NCBI GenBank assembly: GCA_046318675.1
Contig: JBKCUA010000010.1
Coordinates: 1 to 34,444 of the forward strand
DNA: 34,444 nt
Source: JBKCUA01 sp046318675
Lineage (GTDB): Bacteria; Pseudomonadota; Alphaproteobacteria; JAJTHO01
Direction of reading: 5' to 3'
Shown here piece by piece: positions 15,869 to 24,187 of this stretch (position 1 is the first letter of the stretch; each line of letters opens with the position of its first letter). The position numbers and the translations under genes are program-made. The notes under the pieces are model-generated. The model had not been told where the DNA came from and ran no database searches. It saw only the letters and a program-made list of their open reading frames with translations.

Positions 15869-17344
15869 ATGGAAACAATACCTCTTGTCTGTGACGCTTT
15901 TGATCGATCCTGGCGTACTTCAAAAGAAATATTTCAGGCCTGGGGCATTGCGGTCGTGTTCGCGGATGACCAGATCAAGAGTGCGGCGAGTTGGCGTCCT
16001 AATTCTACCTTAGGCTGCCCGGCGGCGGCTAGCGTTGTTGAACTAACCAGGCGACAGAGCATTACCAAGGTCACGGTGTGCACCAATGAACCGCTGGATA
16101 ACATCCCCCTCATTGAATGGGCGTTGCTGAAGGCGTATGGGGGGGAGAACCTCACCGTTGATATTGTTCATCCCGATAATCCACAAAGCCGCCCCACAAG
16201 CTATTCTATTAATGATCTCTATCCTTACCCAAGCCAGCGATCAACAGCAATGCCAGAGGGTACGCCAAAATATCTAACAATTAATAATGATGAACTGACC
16301 ATTCTGCACCATCCGTTGCTTGATCCCCCCGACGCCGCCGAACCCAGCACCGTGCGCCGAGCCTTGGGTCTCTGGATGCAAACCTACGATAACTGCGACG
16401 GTATCAAAGATATCGGCGGACTGTTGCTGGAAGACATCAGCGGTGCGGACTGGCAAGCCTTAAAACGTATGTGCCCACATGCCAGCATCAACGGCAAAAC
16501 CGTTGCCGAGTGGACGCGGCACCTCTACGCCTCCGACAATGACCCCAGCAATCCTCAAGCTGTGTCCGAGGCTTGGGGGCACACGCTACCTCCAACAACG
16601 GAGTCATGGGTTGAAAAAGCCGAAGACCTACTGCGAAAAGTCATGGCAACTATACCTCAAGAGAAAAAAGCCCACCTGCGCCTTGCTGTTGTCACCAACG
16701 GGGAAAAATATTGTATCGTGTCCAACGATCCGGATAGCGCTCCGCCGGGGTATTGGACTTGTGCTGAACGCAAAGCGTTAGAGCTTTGGACATCCATATA
16801 CCCGGATACCGTTACCGACCCACTGATGCTGGTGCACAGCGTTCATGATGCAAACGGTGACGGCATGATAGGGCCGCAGGCGTGCCCGTGCGGCTCTTGC
16901 GCCGAGGCTATTGGCCATCGCCTCCTGACGGTGGTGGGAACGGACCTTAAAAAAGGGCGACAGGTTTTCTCAAATACTAAAGATCACACCCTGACCTTAG
17001 TACCGGACAATATCCCGTCCCGGCCACTGGCGCGAGAGCGGATAAAAATTCACTGTGCGGATGGCACCACACACGAATCCTATGCCCTTCACACCGAACA
17101 CGTTGACTGCAGCCACCCGCCACCGTTGGCTTGGCCTGTTGTGCCATGGGAGGATGATAATGTCTTGGTTTCCAGCCGCCTGGCGCCGCTGCTAGGCCTG
17201 TCCGTGTCCCCCATCACCGGGATTACCCTTAATACGAAACAACCATCTATTTTAACCCTTGAGGCCTCACGCCGCCAGCACCCCGGAGCACCGCCCATCC
17301 CCATATTGACGATAACAGGGAGCCAGCTACCACGCCCAGTATAA
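15869..17344 (+). CDS. Tandem cytidine-deaminase-fold protein, N-domain inactive, C-domain with full zinc site
   Basis: The 491-aa protein seems to hold two deaminase-fold units. In the N-terminal unit (about 20-123) the pattern of a cytidine deaminase can be followed: GCPAAASVVEL where GxCAERxAL is expected, then VTVCTNEP, then LTVDIVHPDN and SINDLYPYPSQ like the family's tail. Its catalytic Glu and PCxxC cysteines are gone. The C-terminal unit (about 265-385) has the whole site: C298-A-E300 and P340-C341-G-S-C344, the three-cysteine type. The linker is unrelated to anything I know. From memory, Bd3614-like deaminases also pair a degenerate N-domain with an active one; an HMM search would settle this. 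The substrate is unknown. The last 98 nt overlap the 3' end of nhaA on the other strand. It stands alone, divergent from brnTA. Confidence 0.65.
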   Translation: METIPLVCDAFDRSWRTSKEIFQAWGIAVVFADDQIKSAASWRPNSTLGCPAAASVVELTRRQSITKVTVCTNEPLDNIPLIEWALLKAYGGENLTVDIVHPDNPQSRPTSYSINDLYPYPSQRSTAMPEGTPKYLTINNDELTILHHPLLDPPDAAEPSTVRRALGLWMQTYDNCDGIKDIGGLLLEDISGADWQALKRMCPHASINGKTVAEWTRHLYASDNDPSNPQAVSEAWGHTLPPTTESWVEKAEDLLRKVMATIPQEKKAHLRLAVVTNGEKYCIVSNDPDSAPPGYWTCAERKALELWTSIYPDTVTDPLMLVHSVHDANGDGMIGPQACPCGSCAEAIGHRLLTVVGTDLKKGRQVFSNTKDHTLTLVPDNIPSRPLARERIKIHCADGTTHESYALHTEHVDCSHPPPLAWPVVPWEDDNVLVSSRLAPLLGLSVSPITGITLNTKQPSILTLEASRRQHPGAPPIPILTITGSQLPRPV

Positions 17345-18374
17345 TGGGGTTTTGCCATGCCCCAGCAAAAGCCAAATTGCCGATAAACAGGCTCATGGTA
17401 AAGCCAATACCGGCAAGGATGCTGATGCCATAAAGGTGCCGCCAGGTGGTACCCTCCGGCAGGGTGGCCAGCCCACCGCGTATCGATAGCCAAGCGATGC
17501 CCATAATGCCCACCTGCTTACCCACAAAAAGGCCAAGCGCAATCCCCAGCGGCAATGGGTGGGTAAGATCATCAATCCCCAAGCCCCGTACGTCCACCCC
17601 GGCACTGACAAAGGCAAACAGGGGCAGGATCAAGAAACTCACCCACGGGTGAAGAAGCTCCAGCGCGCGTTCCGCCGGGGAATGTTCCCCCATCCGCATG
17701 GGCACTAAAAGCCCCACCACCACCCCGGCCACCGTGGTGTGTACACCGCCGTGGTGCAGGCAAAACCATAAGGCGATGCCTAGGAGCATATACGGGCTAA
17801 TCGCGCCCACGCCGCGCTTATTCAATAGAATTAGCCCCCCAACGACCCCCGCCCCGGCCAGCAATGACAACGGCACTATCCCATGGCTGTAAAACAATGC
17901 CACCACGATGATGGCACCCAAATCGTCAAAAATAGCCAAGGCCAGCAAGAATACCTTGGCCGCCGGCGGCACCCCCTTACCGACAAGGCCAAGCACGCAC
18001 AGGGCAAAGGCAATATCCGTGGCCGCCGGGATAGCCCAGCCGCTGGCGAGTTCGGGCATATTTCTGGTCACATATAAAAACACCAACGCCGGCACCACCA
18101 TCCCGCCCAGTGCCGTCAGCAGCGGCAAGATAACCTGGGTTTTGTGTTGCAAAAAACCCTCCCGCGTTTCGCGTTTGAGTTCCAAGCCCACCGATAAAAA
18201 AAACAACACCATCAAGATGTCTTTAACAAACGGCATTATGGGCGTGACGTTGTCTTTATATATCAACGATACAGGACTATTGGCCAGTACGATGGCCAAC
18301 CCCGCCGCGCCCAACATGATCAAACCACCGGCGGCTTCCATGGCGAAAAAGCGTTTGAGAAAGGTTGAGAGCAT
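17247..18374 (-). CDS. nhaA: Na+/H+ antiporter NhaA
   Basis: NhaA exchanges two protons for one sodium ion across the inner membrane. The protein has 375 aa with about 12 membrane segments. The key residues are seen: D120 in ATDIAFAL, and the paired D150-D151 in LAIFDDLGA, plus a lysine in FVGKQVGI late in the chain. The start ATG at 18374 has no strong ribosome binding site. It lies 99 nt behind livF and converges on the deaminase-like gene, with a 98-nt overlap of the coding ends. Confidence 0.95.
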   Translation of the reverse strand: MLSTFLKRFFAMEAAGGLIMLGAAGLAIVLANSPVSLIYKDNVTPIMPFVKDILMVLFFLSVGLELKRETREGFLQHKTQVILPLLTALGGMVVPALVFLYVTRNMPELASGWAIPAATDIAFALCVLGLVGKGVPPAAKVFLLALAIFDDLGAIIVVALFYSHGIVPLSLLAGAGVVGGLILLNKRGVGAISPYMLLGIALWFCLHHGGVHTTVAGVVVGLLVPMRMGEHSPAERALELLHPWVSFLILPLFAFVSAGVDVRGLGIDDLTHPLPLGIALGLFVGKQVGIMGIAWLSIRGGLATLPEGTTWRHLYGISILAGIGFTMSLFIGNLAFAGAWQNPIILGVVAGSLLSSIWGWAVLRGAGGVRPQGLK

Positions 18375-18424
18375 CGGGATTATATATTGAGGTTGTAGTC
18401 ATTAGTCACGGTATTTGTTAGTGT

Positions 18425-18461
18425 TCGGCTAATCTTAGATTGAATGCTATGTGATAGCCGA
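18425..18461 (-). terminator. Possible stem-loop between livF and nhaA
   Basis: TCGGCTA (18425-18431) and TAGCCGA (18455-18461) form a perfect 7-bp inverted repeat with a 23-nt loop, just after the livF stop codon. No T-run follows, so it would not be a strong intrinsic terminator; it could protect the 3' end of the liv transcript. Confidence 0.3.
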
Positions 18462-18473
18462 TAATGGGTAAAT

Positions 18474-19187
18474 CTATCCACTTCCCTCCAAATACGATTG
18501 CCGCACAAACGGATCATTCAGCAGCGCAGTACTTTCTCCCTCCAATACCACCCGGCCTTTTTGCAGCACATAGCCCCGATGGGCGAGGCGCAGGGCGGCG
18601 TGGGCGTTTTGTTCGACAAGGAGCACTGCCACCCCTTCCACCGCGTTAATCTGGCGGATGGCCTCAAAAATCTGTTTAATCACCAAGGGTGCAAGGCCGA
18701 GGGAAGGCTCATCCAAGAGGAGTACTTTCGGGCGACTCATCAAGCCCCGGCCAATGGCCAGCATTTGCTGTTCCCCCCCCGACAGGGTTCCGGCGCGTTG
18801 ATGTTGACGCTCTGCTAGCCTAGGGAAAAGGCTAAACACACGATCCAAATCTTTTTTGTGGTGGTTTTTGGCGACAATGGTGGCTCCAAGGAGGAGGTTT
18901 TCCCGCACGCTAAGCCGGGCAAAAACTCGACGTCCTTCCGGGACATGGGCGATGCGCCGTTGGGCAATAGCTTGGGGTGATAAGCCGTGGAGGGATTGTT
19001 GTTCTAATGCTACCGAGCCGTGCAACACTGTGGTCATACCACTGATGGTCAGCAGTAGGGTGCTTTTCCCTGCGCCGTTGGTGCCGATTAACGTGACAAT
19101 CTCTTTTTCAGCAAGTTCAAGGGTGATGTTGTGTACGATGGCCGATCGGCTATATCCAGCGGTGAGGTTTTGAAGTGCTAAGATCAT
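18474..19187 (-). CDS. livF: Branched-chain amino-acid type ABC transporter ATPase LivF
   Basis: This is the second ATPase of a hydrophobic amino-acid (HAAT) importer. The protein has 237 aa. Walker A GTNGAGKST (about 36-44), signature LSGGEQQ, Walker B VLLLDEPS and the switch histidine region are in order; HVPEGRRVFARLSVRENL is typical of LivF. Its ATG overlaps the livG stop by 4 nt (ATGA). The substrate may be branched-chain amino acids or related compounds such as urea or amides; no binding protein gene is near to tell. Confidence 0.93.
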   Translation of the reverse strand: MILALQNLTAGYSRSAIVHNITLELAEKEIVTLIGTNGAGKSTLLLTISGMTTVLHGSVALEQQSLHGLSPQAIAQRRIAHVPEGRRVFARLSVRENLLLGATIVAKNHHKKDLDRVFSLFPRLAERQHQRAGTLSGGEQQMLAIGRGLMSRPKVLLLDEPSLGLAPLVIKQIFEAIRQINAVEGVAVLLVEQNAHAALRLAHRGYVLQKGRVVLEGESTALLNDPFVRQSYLEGSG

Positions 19188-19966
19188 TCTTCATTTCCCT
19201 CCCCTAGATAGGCGCGGATAACTTCGGGATGGTGGCGGATGTGGGCTGGGTTGCCTTCGGCAATTTTTCTCCCGTATTCCAGCACAACGATGTGATCAGA
19301 AATACCCATAACCATGCCCATATCATGCTCAATGAGCAGCAAGGCAATCCCGCGTTCCCGGGGCAGGGCGGCCAGCCGGTGCATTAATTCTGCCGATTCG
19401 GCGGCATTGAGACCGGCGGCAGGTTCATCAAGGCATAACAATACTGGATCAGTGCACAAGGCGCGGGCAATTTCAATTTTGCGTTGCTGGCCGTAAGAAA
19501 GGCTGCCTGCGGTGGTGTTGGCGGTATGGCGAAGGCCAAAAAAATCAAGCCAACTTAATGCTTTTTGAATAGCCTGTTCCAAGCGGTGCTTAGCACCGGA
19601 GGTATGGATGAAATCGGTGAAAAAATAACTGTGCCGGGCATTGCTGGCTACAAGCAGATTTTCCAGCACCGTCATTCCGGCAAACAGGCGGATGTTCTGA
19701 AACGTGCGGGCAACGCGTGCCTGGCGGGGGATGGCGGCTCTTGCCATTGTTTCAAGGGCGAAAGAGGTTTGGTGATGCTCAAGAAAAATATGGCCGCTGG
19801 TTGGGCGATAAAAGCCGGTGAGGCAGTTGAACAGGGTGGTTTTCCCCGCCCCATTGGGACCGATGATGGAGGTGATGGCCTGAGGCTGGGCGGTAAAACA
19901 TACCTTGTCCACGGCCAGCAGGCCGCCAAAACGCATGGTGAGGTTTTCAACGCGCAGTAAGCTCAT
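19184..19966 (-). CDS. livG: Branched-chain amino-acid type ABC transporter ATPase LivG
   Basis: The first ATPase of the importer, 260 aa. Walker A GPNGAGKTT, the signature LSYGQQRKIEIARAL, Walker B LLCLDEPAAGLN and the LLIEHDMGMVMGISDHIVVLEYG stretch are typical of LivG, including the C-terminal helix that LivF lacks. Its ATG overlaps the livM stop by 4 nt, and livF follows in the same manner. Confidence 0.93.
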   Translation of the reverse strand: MSLLRVENLTMRFGGLLAVDKVCFTAQPQAITSIIGPNGAGKTTLFNCLTGFYRPTSGHIFLEHHQTSFALETMARAAIPRQARVARTFQNIRLFAGMTVLENLLVASNARHSYFFTDFIHTSGAKHRLEQAIQKALSWLDFFGLRHTANTTAGSLSYGQQRKIEIARALCTDPVLLCLDEPAAGLNAAESAELMHRLAALPRERGIALLLIEHDMGMVMGISDHIVVLEYGRKIAEGNPAHIRHHPEVIRAYLGEGNEE

Positions 19967-21168
19967 GCGGGGGGCACCGTGATAGAAGGAATGCGTTTAC
20001 CCCCCAACCCTTGAGGGCGCCACAGCATCACCAGCACCAGTACTGCACCAAACACCATCATCCGGTAATCCTCAAGCCCCCGGGCAAGTTCCGGCAGCAA
20101 CACCAGTACCCCCGCGGCAATAAATGTCCCCAGCATCCGCCCGCCGCTAAGCACCACCACGGCAAGGACAAGCACGGATTCGTTGAAACTGAAACTCTCT
20201 GGACTGATAAAGCCCTGTCGGGCTGCAAATAAGCATCCCATCAGGCCGCCAATACTTCCCGCGATGGCATAAGCAGCAATTTTGAGGCGGGAGACAGACA
20301 AGCCAACGGCTTGGCAGGCGATTTCATCCTCCCGCACCGCCTCAAGGGCGCGTCCAAAATCGCTGCGACTTAGTCGCCGGGTGATAAAAATAACAAGCCC
20401 AAGAACGGCCAATGTCAGGTAATAATAAAACCACAGCCGTTGTTCCGGGGCAAAGGACACGGACAGCACTTCATGAAAAGGCACCTGCCCTGGCGCGGCG
20501 GTGCGGGCAAAATCAATACCAAACAGCGTTGGGCGCGGCACGCCGTCAAGGCCATTGGGCCCCCCGGTCAGGGCAGACTCATTGCGAAGGACGATGCCTA
20601 AAATCTCGGCAAACCCCAGTGTGCCAATGGCAAAATAATCCCCGCGCAAGCGTAGCAAAGGAATTCCAACGACAACGCCAACAAGCCCGGCTACCAAGGC
20701 TGACAGAGGTAACGCTACCCAGAATGAGACACCATACCGCACGGCCAACATGGCAAAAGTGTATGCCCCCAGCGCATAAAAAGCGGCGTAGCCAAGATCA
20801 AGAAGACCCGTGCGCTGAATCGTAATACTCAATCCCAGTCCCAAACCAACATAAAGCAACCACAGCCCCGCCATGTCTAGCCCGGCACGGTTTAAAAAAA
20901 ATGGTAGGATAAACAGAATACCGACGCCAATCCAACCGGGGAACATAGGCACCCGCTCCGCAGAAAGCACGCGCAGCAGGGTATGAAGAGACCCCCGCCA
21001 GTGTAAGGCTTGGATAAGTAACATCAGCACCACAAAACCCGCAAACAAGATCAGTGGCTCCGGCCTTATAATCAACCGCACTCCAGCCATGGTATCTTTG
21101 CTAACCAAGCCCAGTAAGGGGCCAGCGGCAAGCAATGCCAGAAATAACAGGAACAATCCCCGGCGCAT
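19963..21168 (-). CDS. livM: Branched-chain amino-acid type ABC transporter permease LivM
   Basis: This permease has 401 aa and about ten or eleven membrane segments. Family phrases are GLLDLGYAAFYALGAYTFAML, LRGDYFAIGTLGFAEI and RSDFGRALEAVREDEIACQAVGL (cytoplasmic loop that meets the ATPases). The first about 80 residues are an extra hydrophobic part common to longer LivM proteins. It shares one base with the livH stop (TGATG). With LivH it forms the channel. Confidence 0.93.
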   Translation of the reverse strand: MRRGLFLLFLALLAAGPLLGLVSKDTMAGVRLIIRPEPLILFAGFVVLMLLIQALHWRGSLHTLLRVLSAERVPMFPGWIGVGILFILPFFLNRAGLDMAGLWLLYVGLGLGLSITIQRTGLLDLGYAAFYALGAYTFAMLAVRYGVSFWVALPLSALVAGLVGVVVGIPLLRLRGDYFAIGTLGFAEILGIVLRNESALTGGPNGLDGVPRPTLFGIDFARTAAPGQVPFHEVLSVSFAPEQRLWFYYYLTLAVLGLVIFITRRLSRSDFGRALEAVREDEIACQAVGLSVSRLKIAAYAIAGSIGGLMGCLFAARQGFISPESFSFNESVLVLAVVVLSGGRMLGTFIAAGVLVLLPELARGLEDYRMMVFGAVLVLVMLWRPQGLGGKRIPSITVPPA

Positions 21169-22085
21169 CAGACCTTCTCAAACTCAGGGCGGCCAAATAA
21201 TCCTTGGGGACGCAGTAACAGTACCATAATCAGTACCACGAACCCAACAGCGTGCTTGTAATCGGCACTAACATAAGCAGCCCAGAATGTTTCGCTCAAC
21301 CCAAGTATAAGGCCGCCCAGCACCGCACCCGGCAACGATCCAATCCCCCCCAGCACCGCCGCCGAAAATGCCTTAATCCCCGCCAAAAAGCCCATGGTAA
21401 AATCCACCACACCATAATACAGCAGGGTACAGGTACCGGCAACGCCGGCAAGCATTGCGCCGATGGCAAAAGTGCTGCTGATAACGCGATCGACGCCAAT
21501 CCCCAGCATGGCGGCCATGCCGGCGTCCTGCTGAATCGCCCGTTGCTGACGACCAAACGCTGTACAGCGAATGAGAACAGCAAACCCGGTGAGCAAAACC
21601 GCGCTTACCCCCATGATGATGAGTTGCACCGTGGTAATACTAACCCCTTGGGCAAGGGTATGTTGCGCCTCAAATAATGTACCAAGTGCCCGTGGTCGTG
21701 TTCCTTGGGCTACCTGAACAGCGTTTTGCAGAAAAATAGACGCACCAATAGCCGTGATAAATGGTGCCAGCTTCGGTGCACGGCGCAGGGGGCGGTAACA
21801 CACACGCTCCAGCAATACGCCGCTGGCTCCCGTGCTTAGCATGGCCAACCCCAAACCGCCCAGCAATAATAAAATCGGTGCTTCTACCCCTAAAGCAGTG
21901 GCCGCCAAAACCCCCAGAAATGCAAGGTACCCGCCCATCATGTATAGCTCACCGTGGGCAAAATTGATGAGGCCTAAAATGCCATACACCATGGAATAGC
22001 CAAGGGCTATCAAGCCATACACAGCCCCAAGAGTAAGGCCGTTGACAAGCTGCTGGCTAAAATACGCGGTCTCTGGATCGATCAT
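21168..22085 (-). CDS. livH: Branched-chain amino-acid type ABC transporter permease LivH
   Basis: The 305-aa permease has eight or so membrane segments and the family phrases LVNGLTLGAVYGLIALGYSMVYGILGLINFAHGELYM near the N-terminus and CTAFGRQQRAIQQDAGMAAMLGI. I chose ATG 22085, which has AGGGG five bases upstream; in-frame ATGs at 22103 and 22121 lack that. It is the first gene of livHMGF. The usual binding-protein gene is absent: the gene upstream is lpdA, 165 nt away, with a structured leader between them. Confidence 0.92.
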   Translation of the reverse strand: MIDPETAYFSQQLVNGLTLGAVYGLIALGYSMVYGILGLINFAHGELYMMGGYLAFLGVLAATALGVEAPILLLLGGLGLAMLSTGASGVLLERVCYRPLRRAPKLAPFITAIGASIFLQNAVQVAQGTRPRALGTLFEAQHTLAQGVSITTVQLIIMGVSAVLLTGFAVLIRCTAFGRQQRAIQQDAGMAAMLGIGVDRVISSTFAIGAMLAGVAGTCTLLYYGVVDFTMGFLAGIKAFSAAVLGGIGSLPGAVLGGLILGLSETFWAAYVSADYKHAVGFVVLIMVLLLRPQGLFGRPEFEKV

Positions 22086-22111
22086 GCGCACCCCTGTTGT
22101 CATTAAATGTT

Positions 22112-22187
22112 CACGGGACAAAAGAAAAACTACTGGTTATAATGACCAGCGCATTTTTATCCCGTGCAACAGTCGGCATCTGTGCCG
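22112..22187 (-). repeat. Structured leader of livH; possible degenerate repeat copy
   Basis: On the minus strand this reads as a short stem (CGGCA-caga-TGCCG, 22187-22174), then a long stem CACGGGA (22166-22160) paired with TCCCGTG (22118-22112), which encloses AAAAA/TTTTT and CTGGT-7-ACCAG (22149-22133). The order GCGGCA hairpin then TGCGCTGGT...ACCAG hairpin is that of the dispersed repeat, with TGCGCTGGT (9 nt) identical. So it may be a decayed fourth copy with a 20-nt insertion, or an independent mRNA leader controlling livH. Confidence 0.4.
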
Positions 22188-22250
22188 CAATTACTTTCAA
22201 AAAGCGAGGGGAATTTTAGGGGCAATCACGGCACTGACCCATTCAAGTCG

Positions 22251-23639
22251 TTATGCATGCAGTGCCTTTCCAAACGCCGCTGCCAATGCTGCCTCTTTCA
22301 CGGCCTCATTATGCGTCGGGTGGGCGTGGCAGGTGCGGGCGACGTCTTCGGCGGAAGCTTTAAACTCCAGCGCGAGAGCTAGTTCGGCAATAAGGGTTCC
22401 GGCGTTGCTGCCGATGATATGCGCCCCCAACAGGCGATCGGTGGCGGCATCGGCCAGTAGCTTGACAAAACCCTCGGTATCTCCGGCGGCTTTGGCGCGG
22501 CTGTTAGCAGCGAAGGGAAACTTGCCGACTTTATATTTAATACCGGCGGCTTTGAGTTCTGTTTCCGATTTGCCTACCACGGCGATTTCCGGGGATGTGT
22601 ACACCACGCCGGGGATAACGTCATAATTGACGTGGGGCTTTTGCCCGGCAAGGCGTTCGGCTACGGCGACGCCTTCTTCCTCGGCTTTGTGGGCCAACAT
22701 CGCCCCGGCCACCACGTCGCCAATGGCATAGACGCCGGGGGCTGTGGTCTGAAGGTGGGCATCGGTGATGATCTGCCCTTTCTCATTGGTTTTTACCCCG
22801 GCGGCGGCGAGGTTGAGGCCTTCCGTGTATGGGCGGCGGCCAATGGAAAGCAAAACAACATCAGCGTTAAGGGTTTGCGCCGCGCCGCCAGCGGCGGGTT
22901 CAATAGTGACGGCGGCAGTCTTGCCCGTGCGCTCTACCTTGGTCACTTTGTGGGCAAGGTGGAATTTTAATTCTTGTTTTTCAAGAATTTTTTGCATTGC
23001 CGCGCTGATATCTTCATCCATGGCCGGGACGATGCGGGGAGCGTATTCAACGACGCTGACGGCACTCCCTAGGCGTGCCCAAACACAGCCAAGCTCAAGC
23101 CCGATATACCCACCGCCGATGACCACAAGACTTTTGGGAACGCTGCTGAGGGACAGGGCACCGGTAGAGCTGACGATGACCTCCTCATCCACCGCCACGC
23201 CGGGCAGGGGCGCGCTTTCGGAACCGGTGGCAATGATGATGTTTTTGGCTTTATACTGGGTACCTGCTACGTCTACTGTTAGGGGGGCAACAAATGTTGC
23301 TTCGCCTTTGAGATGGGTGACGCCATTCTTGCGAAATAAAAATTCAATGCCTTTGGTTAGATCGCCTACGACTTTATTTTTGCGTGTCATCATGGCCGCA
23401 AGATTGAGGGAGACGCCCTTGATGTCCACGCCATGATCACTGAGATGCCCGGCGGCTTCAGTGTATTTCTCCGATGATTGCAGCAACGCTTTCGACGGGA
23501 TACAGCCGACATTCAAACAGGTACCGCCCAAGGTGGGGCGCTTTTCCACGCAGGCAACCTTGAGACCAAGTTGGGCAGCCTTAATTGCTGCCACGTACCC
23601 GCCAGGGCCCGCCCCAATAATCAGAACGTCGAAATCCAT
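22251..23639 (-). CDS. lpdA: Dihydrolipoyl dehydrogenase
   Basis: The E3 flavoenzyme reoxidises dihydrolipoamide in 2-oxoacid dehydrogenase complexes and the glycine cleavage system. The protein has 462 aa. The FAD motif GAGPGGYVAAIKAAQLG, the redox pair C41/C46 (GGTCLNVGCIPS), the NAD motif GGGYIGLELG and the active-site H440-PTHN-E445 are all present. It overlaps ygfA by 19 nt. No E1 or E2 gene lies nearby; gcvT is 10 kb away on the other strand, so which complex it serves cannot be told from here. Confidence 0.96.
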   Translation of the reverse strand: MDFDVLIIGAGPGGYVAAIKAAQLGLKVACVEKRPTLGGTCLNVGCIPSKALLQSSEKYTEAAGHLSDHGVDIKGVSLNLAAMMTRKNKVVGDLTKGIEFLFRKNGVTHLKGEATFVAPLTVDVAGTQYKAKNIIIATGSESAPLPGVAVDEEVIVSSTGALSLSSVPKSLVVIGGGYIGLELGCVWARLGSAVSVVEYAPRIVPAMDEDISAAMQKILEKQELKFHLAHKVTKVERTGKTAAVTIEPAAGGAAQTLNADVVLLSIGRRPYTEGLNLAAAGVKTNEKGQIITDAHLQTTAPGVYAIGDVVAGAMLAHKAEEEGVAVAERLAGQKPHVNYDVIPGVVYTSPEIAVVGKSETELKAAGIKYKVGKFPFAANSRAKAAGDTEGFVKLLADAATDRLLGAHIIGSNAGTLIAELALALEFKASAEDVARTCHAHPTHNEAVKEAALAAAFGKALHA

Positions 23640-24187
23640 GTTAATCCCTCTTCATTGACAAGACCGTCACATCTAACATCCCACGACTCACAGGGCAAGA
23701 CCGCCCGCATTTGCACCGCAAAACCGACGCCTATAATCAATGGTTTTTTGGCAAGCCCCGCCAGTGTGGTATCATAATACCCGCCGCCATAGCCAAGGCG
23801 TGTCCCTTGTTCCGAAAACGCTAATCCGGGGACAAGCACCACTTGGGGCGTTGCTGGCGTACCCACGGCAGGTTGAAGAATGCCAAACTGCTGGGCTTCC
23901 AGCGGGGTATCTTCTTCCCACGGCAGGAAGGTCATGATCCGGTGGTTTTCTTGCACAGTGGGCAACACCAACCCATGCCCCCGCGCCCGCAGCGCAGGCA
24001 TCAGGGATAACAGGTTTACTTCTTCGGCCAGCGGGTAAAACACCGCCACCGTTGTGGGCGTCATCAGCACCGGGGTGTTGAGCAGGTGATCGGCGATGCG
24101 GGCACTGGCGGTGGCGCGCTGCTCTGGTGATAAACCGCCCCTGACAACCCGGTATGCTTGGCGCAGGGCGACTTTATCGTTCAGCAC
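23621..24187 (-). CDS. ygfA: 5-formyltetrahydrofolate cyclo-ligase
   Basis: This 188-aa enzyme converts 5-formyl-THF to 5,10-methenyl-THF with ATP. The N-terminal basic helix (LRQAYRVVRGGLSPEQR) and the conserved ATP-binding motif RLGYGGGYYD are seen. It sits in a chain of overlaps: 14 nt with the BioH-like gene before it and 19 nt with lpdA after it. The folate theme (also panB and gcvT in the window) may be chance. Confidence 0.93.
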   Translation of the reverse strand: MLNDKVALRQAYRVVRGGLSPEQRATASARIADHLLNTPVLMTPTTVAVFYPLAEEVNLLSLMPALRARGHGLVLPTVQENHRIMTFLPWEEDTPLEAQQFGILQPAVGTPATPQVVLVPGLAFSEQGTRLGYGGGYYDTTLAGLAKKPLIIGVGFAVQMRAVLPCESWDVRCDGLVNEEGLTWISTF

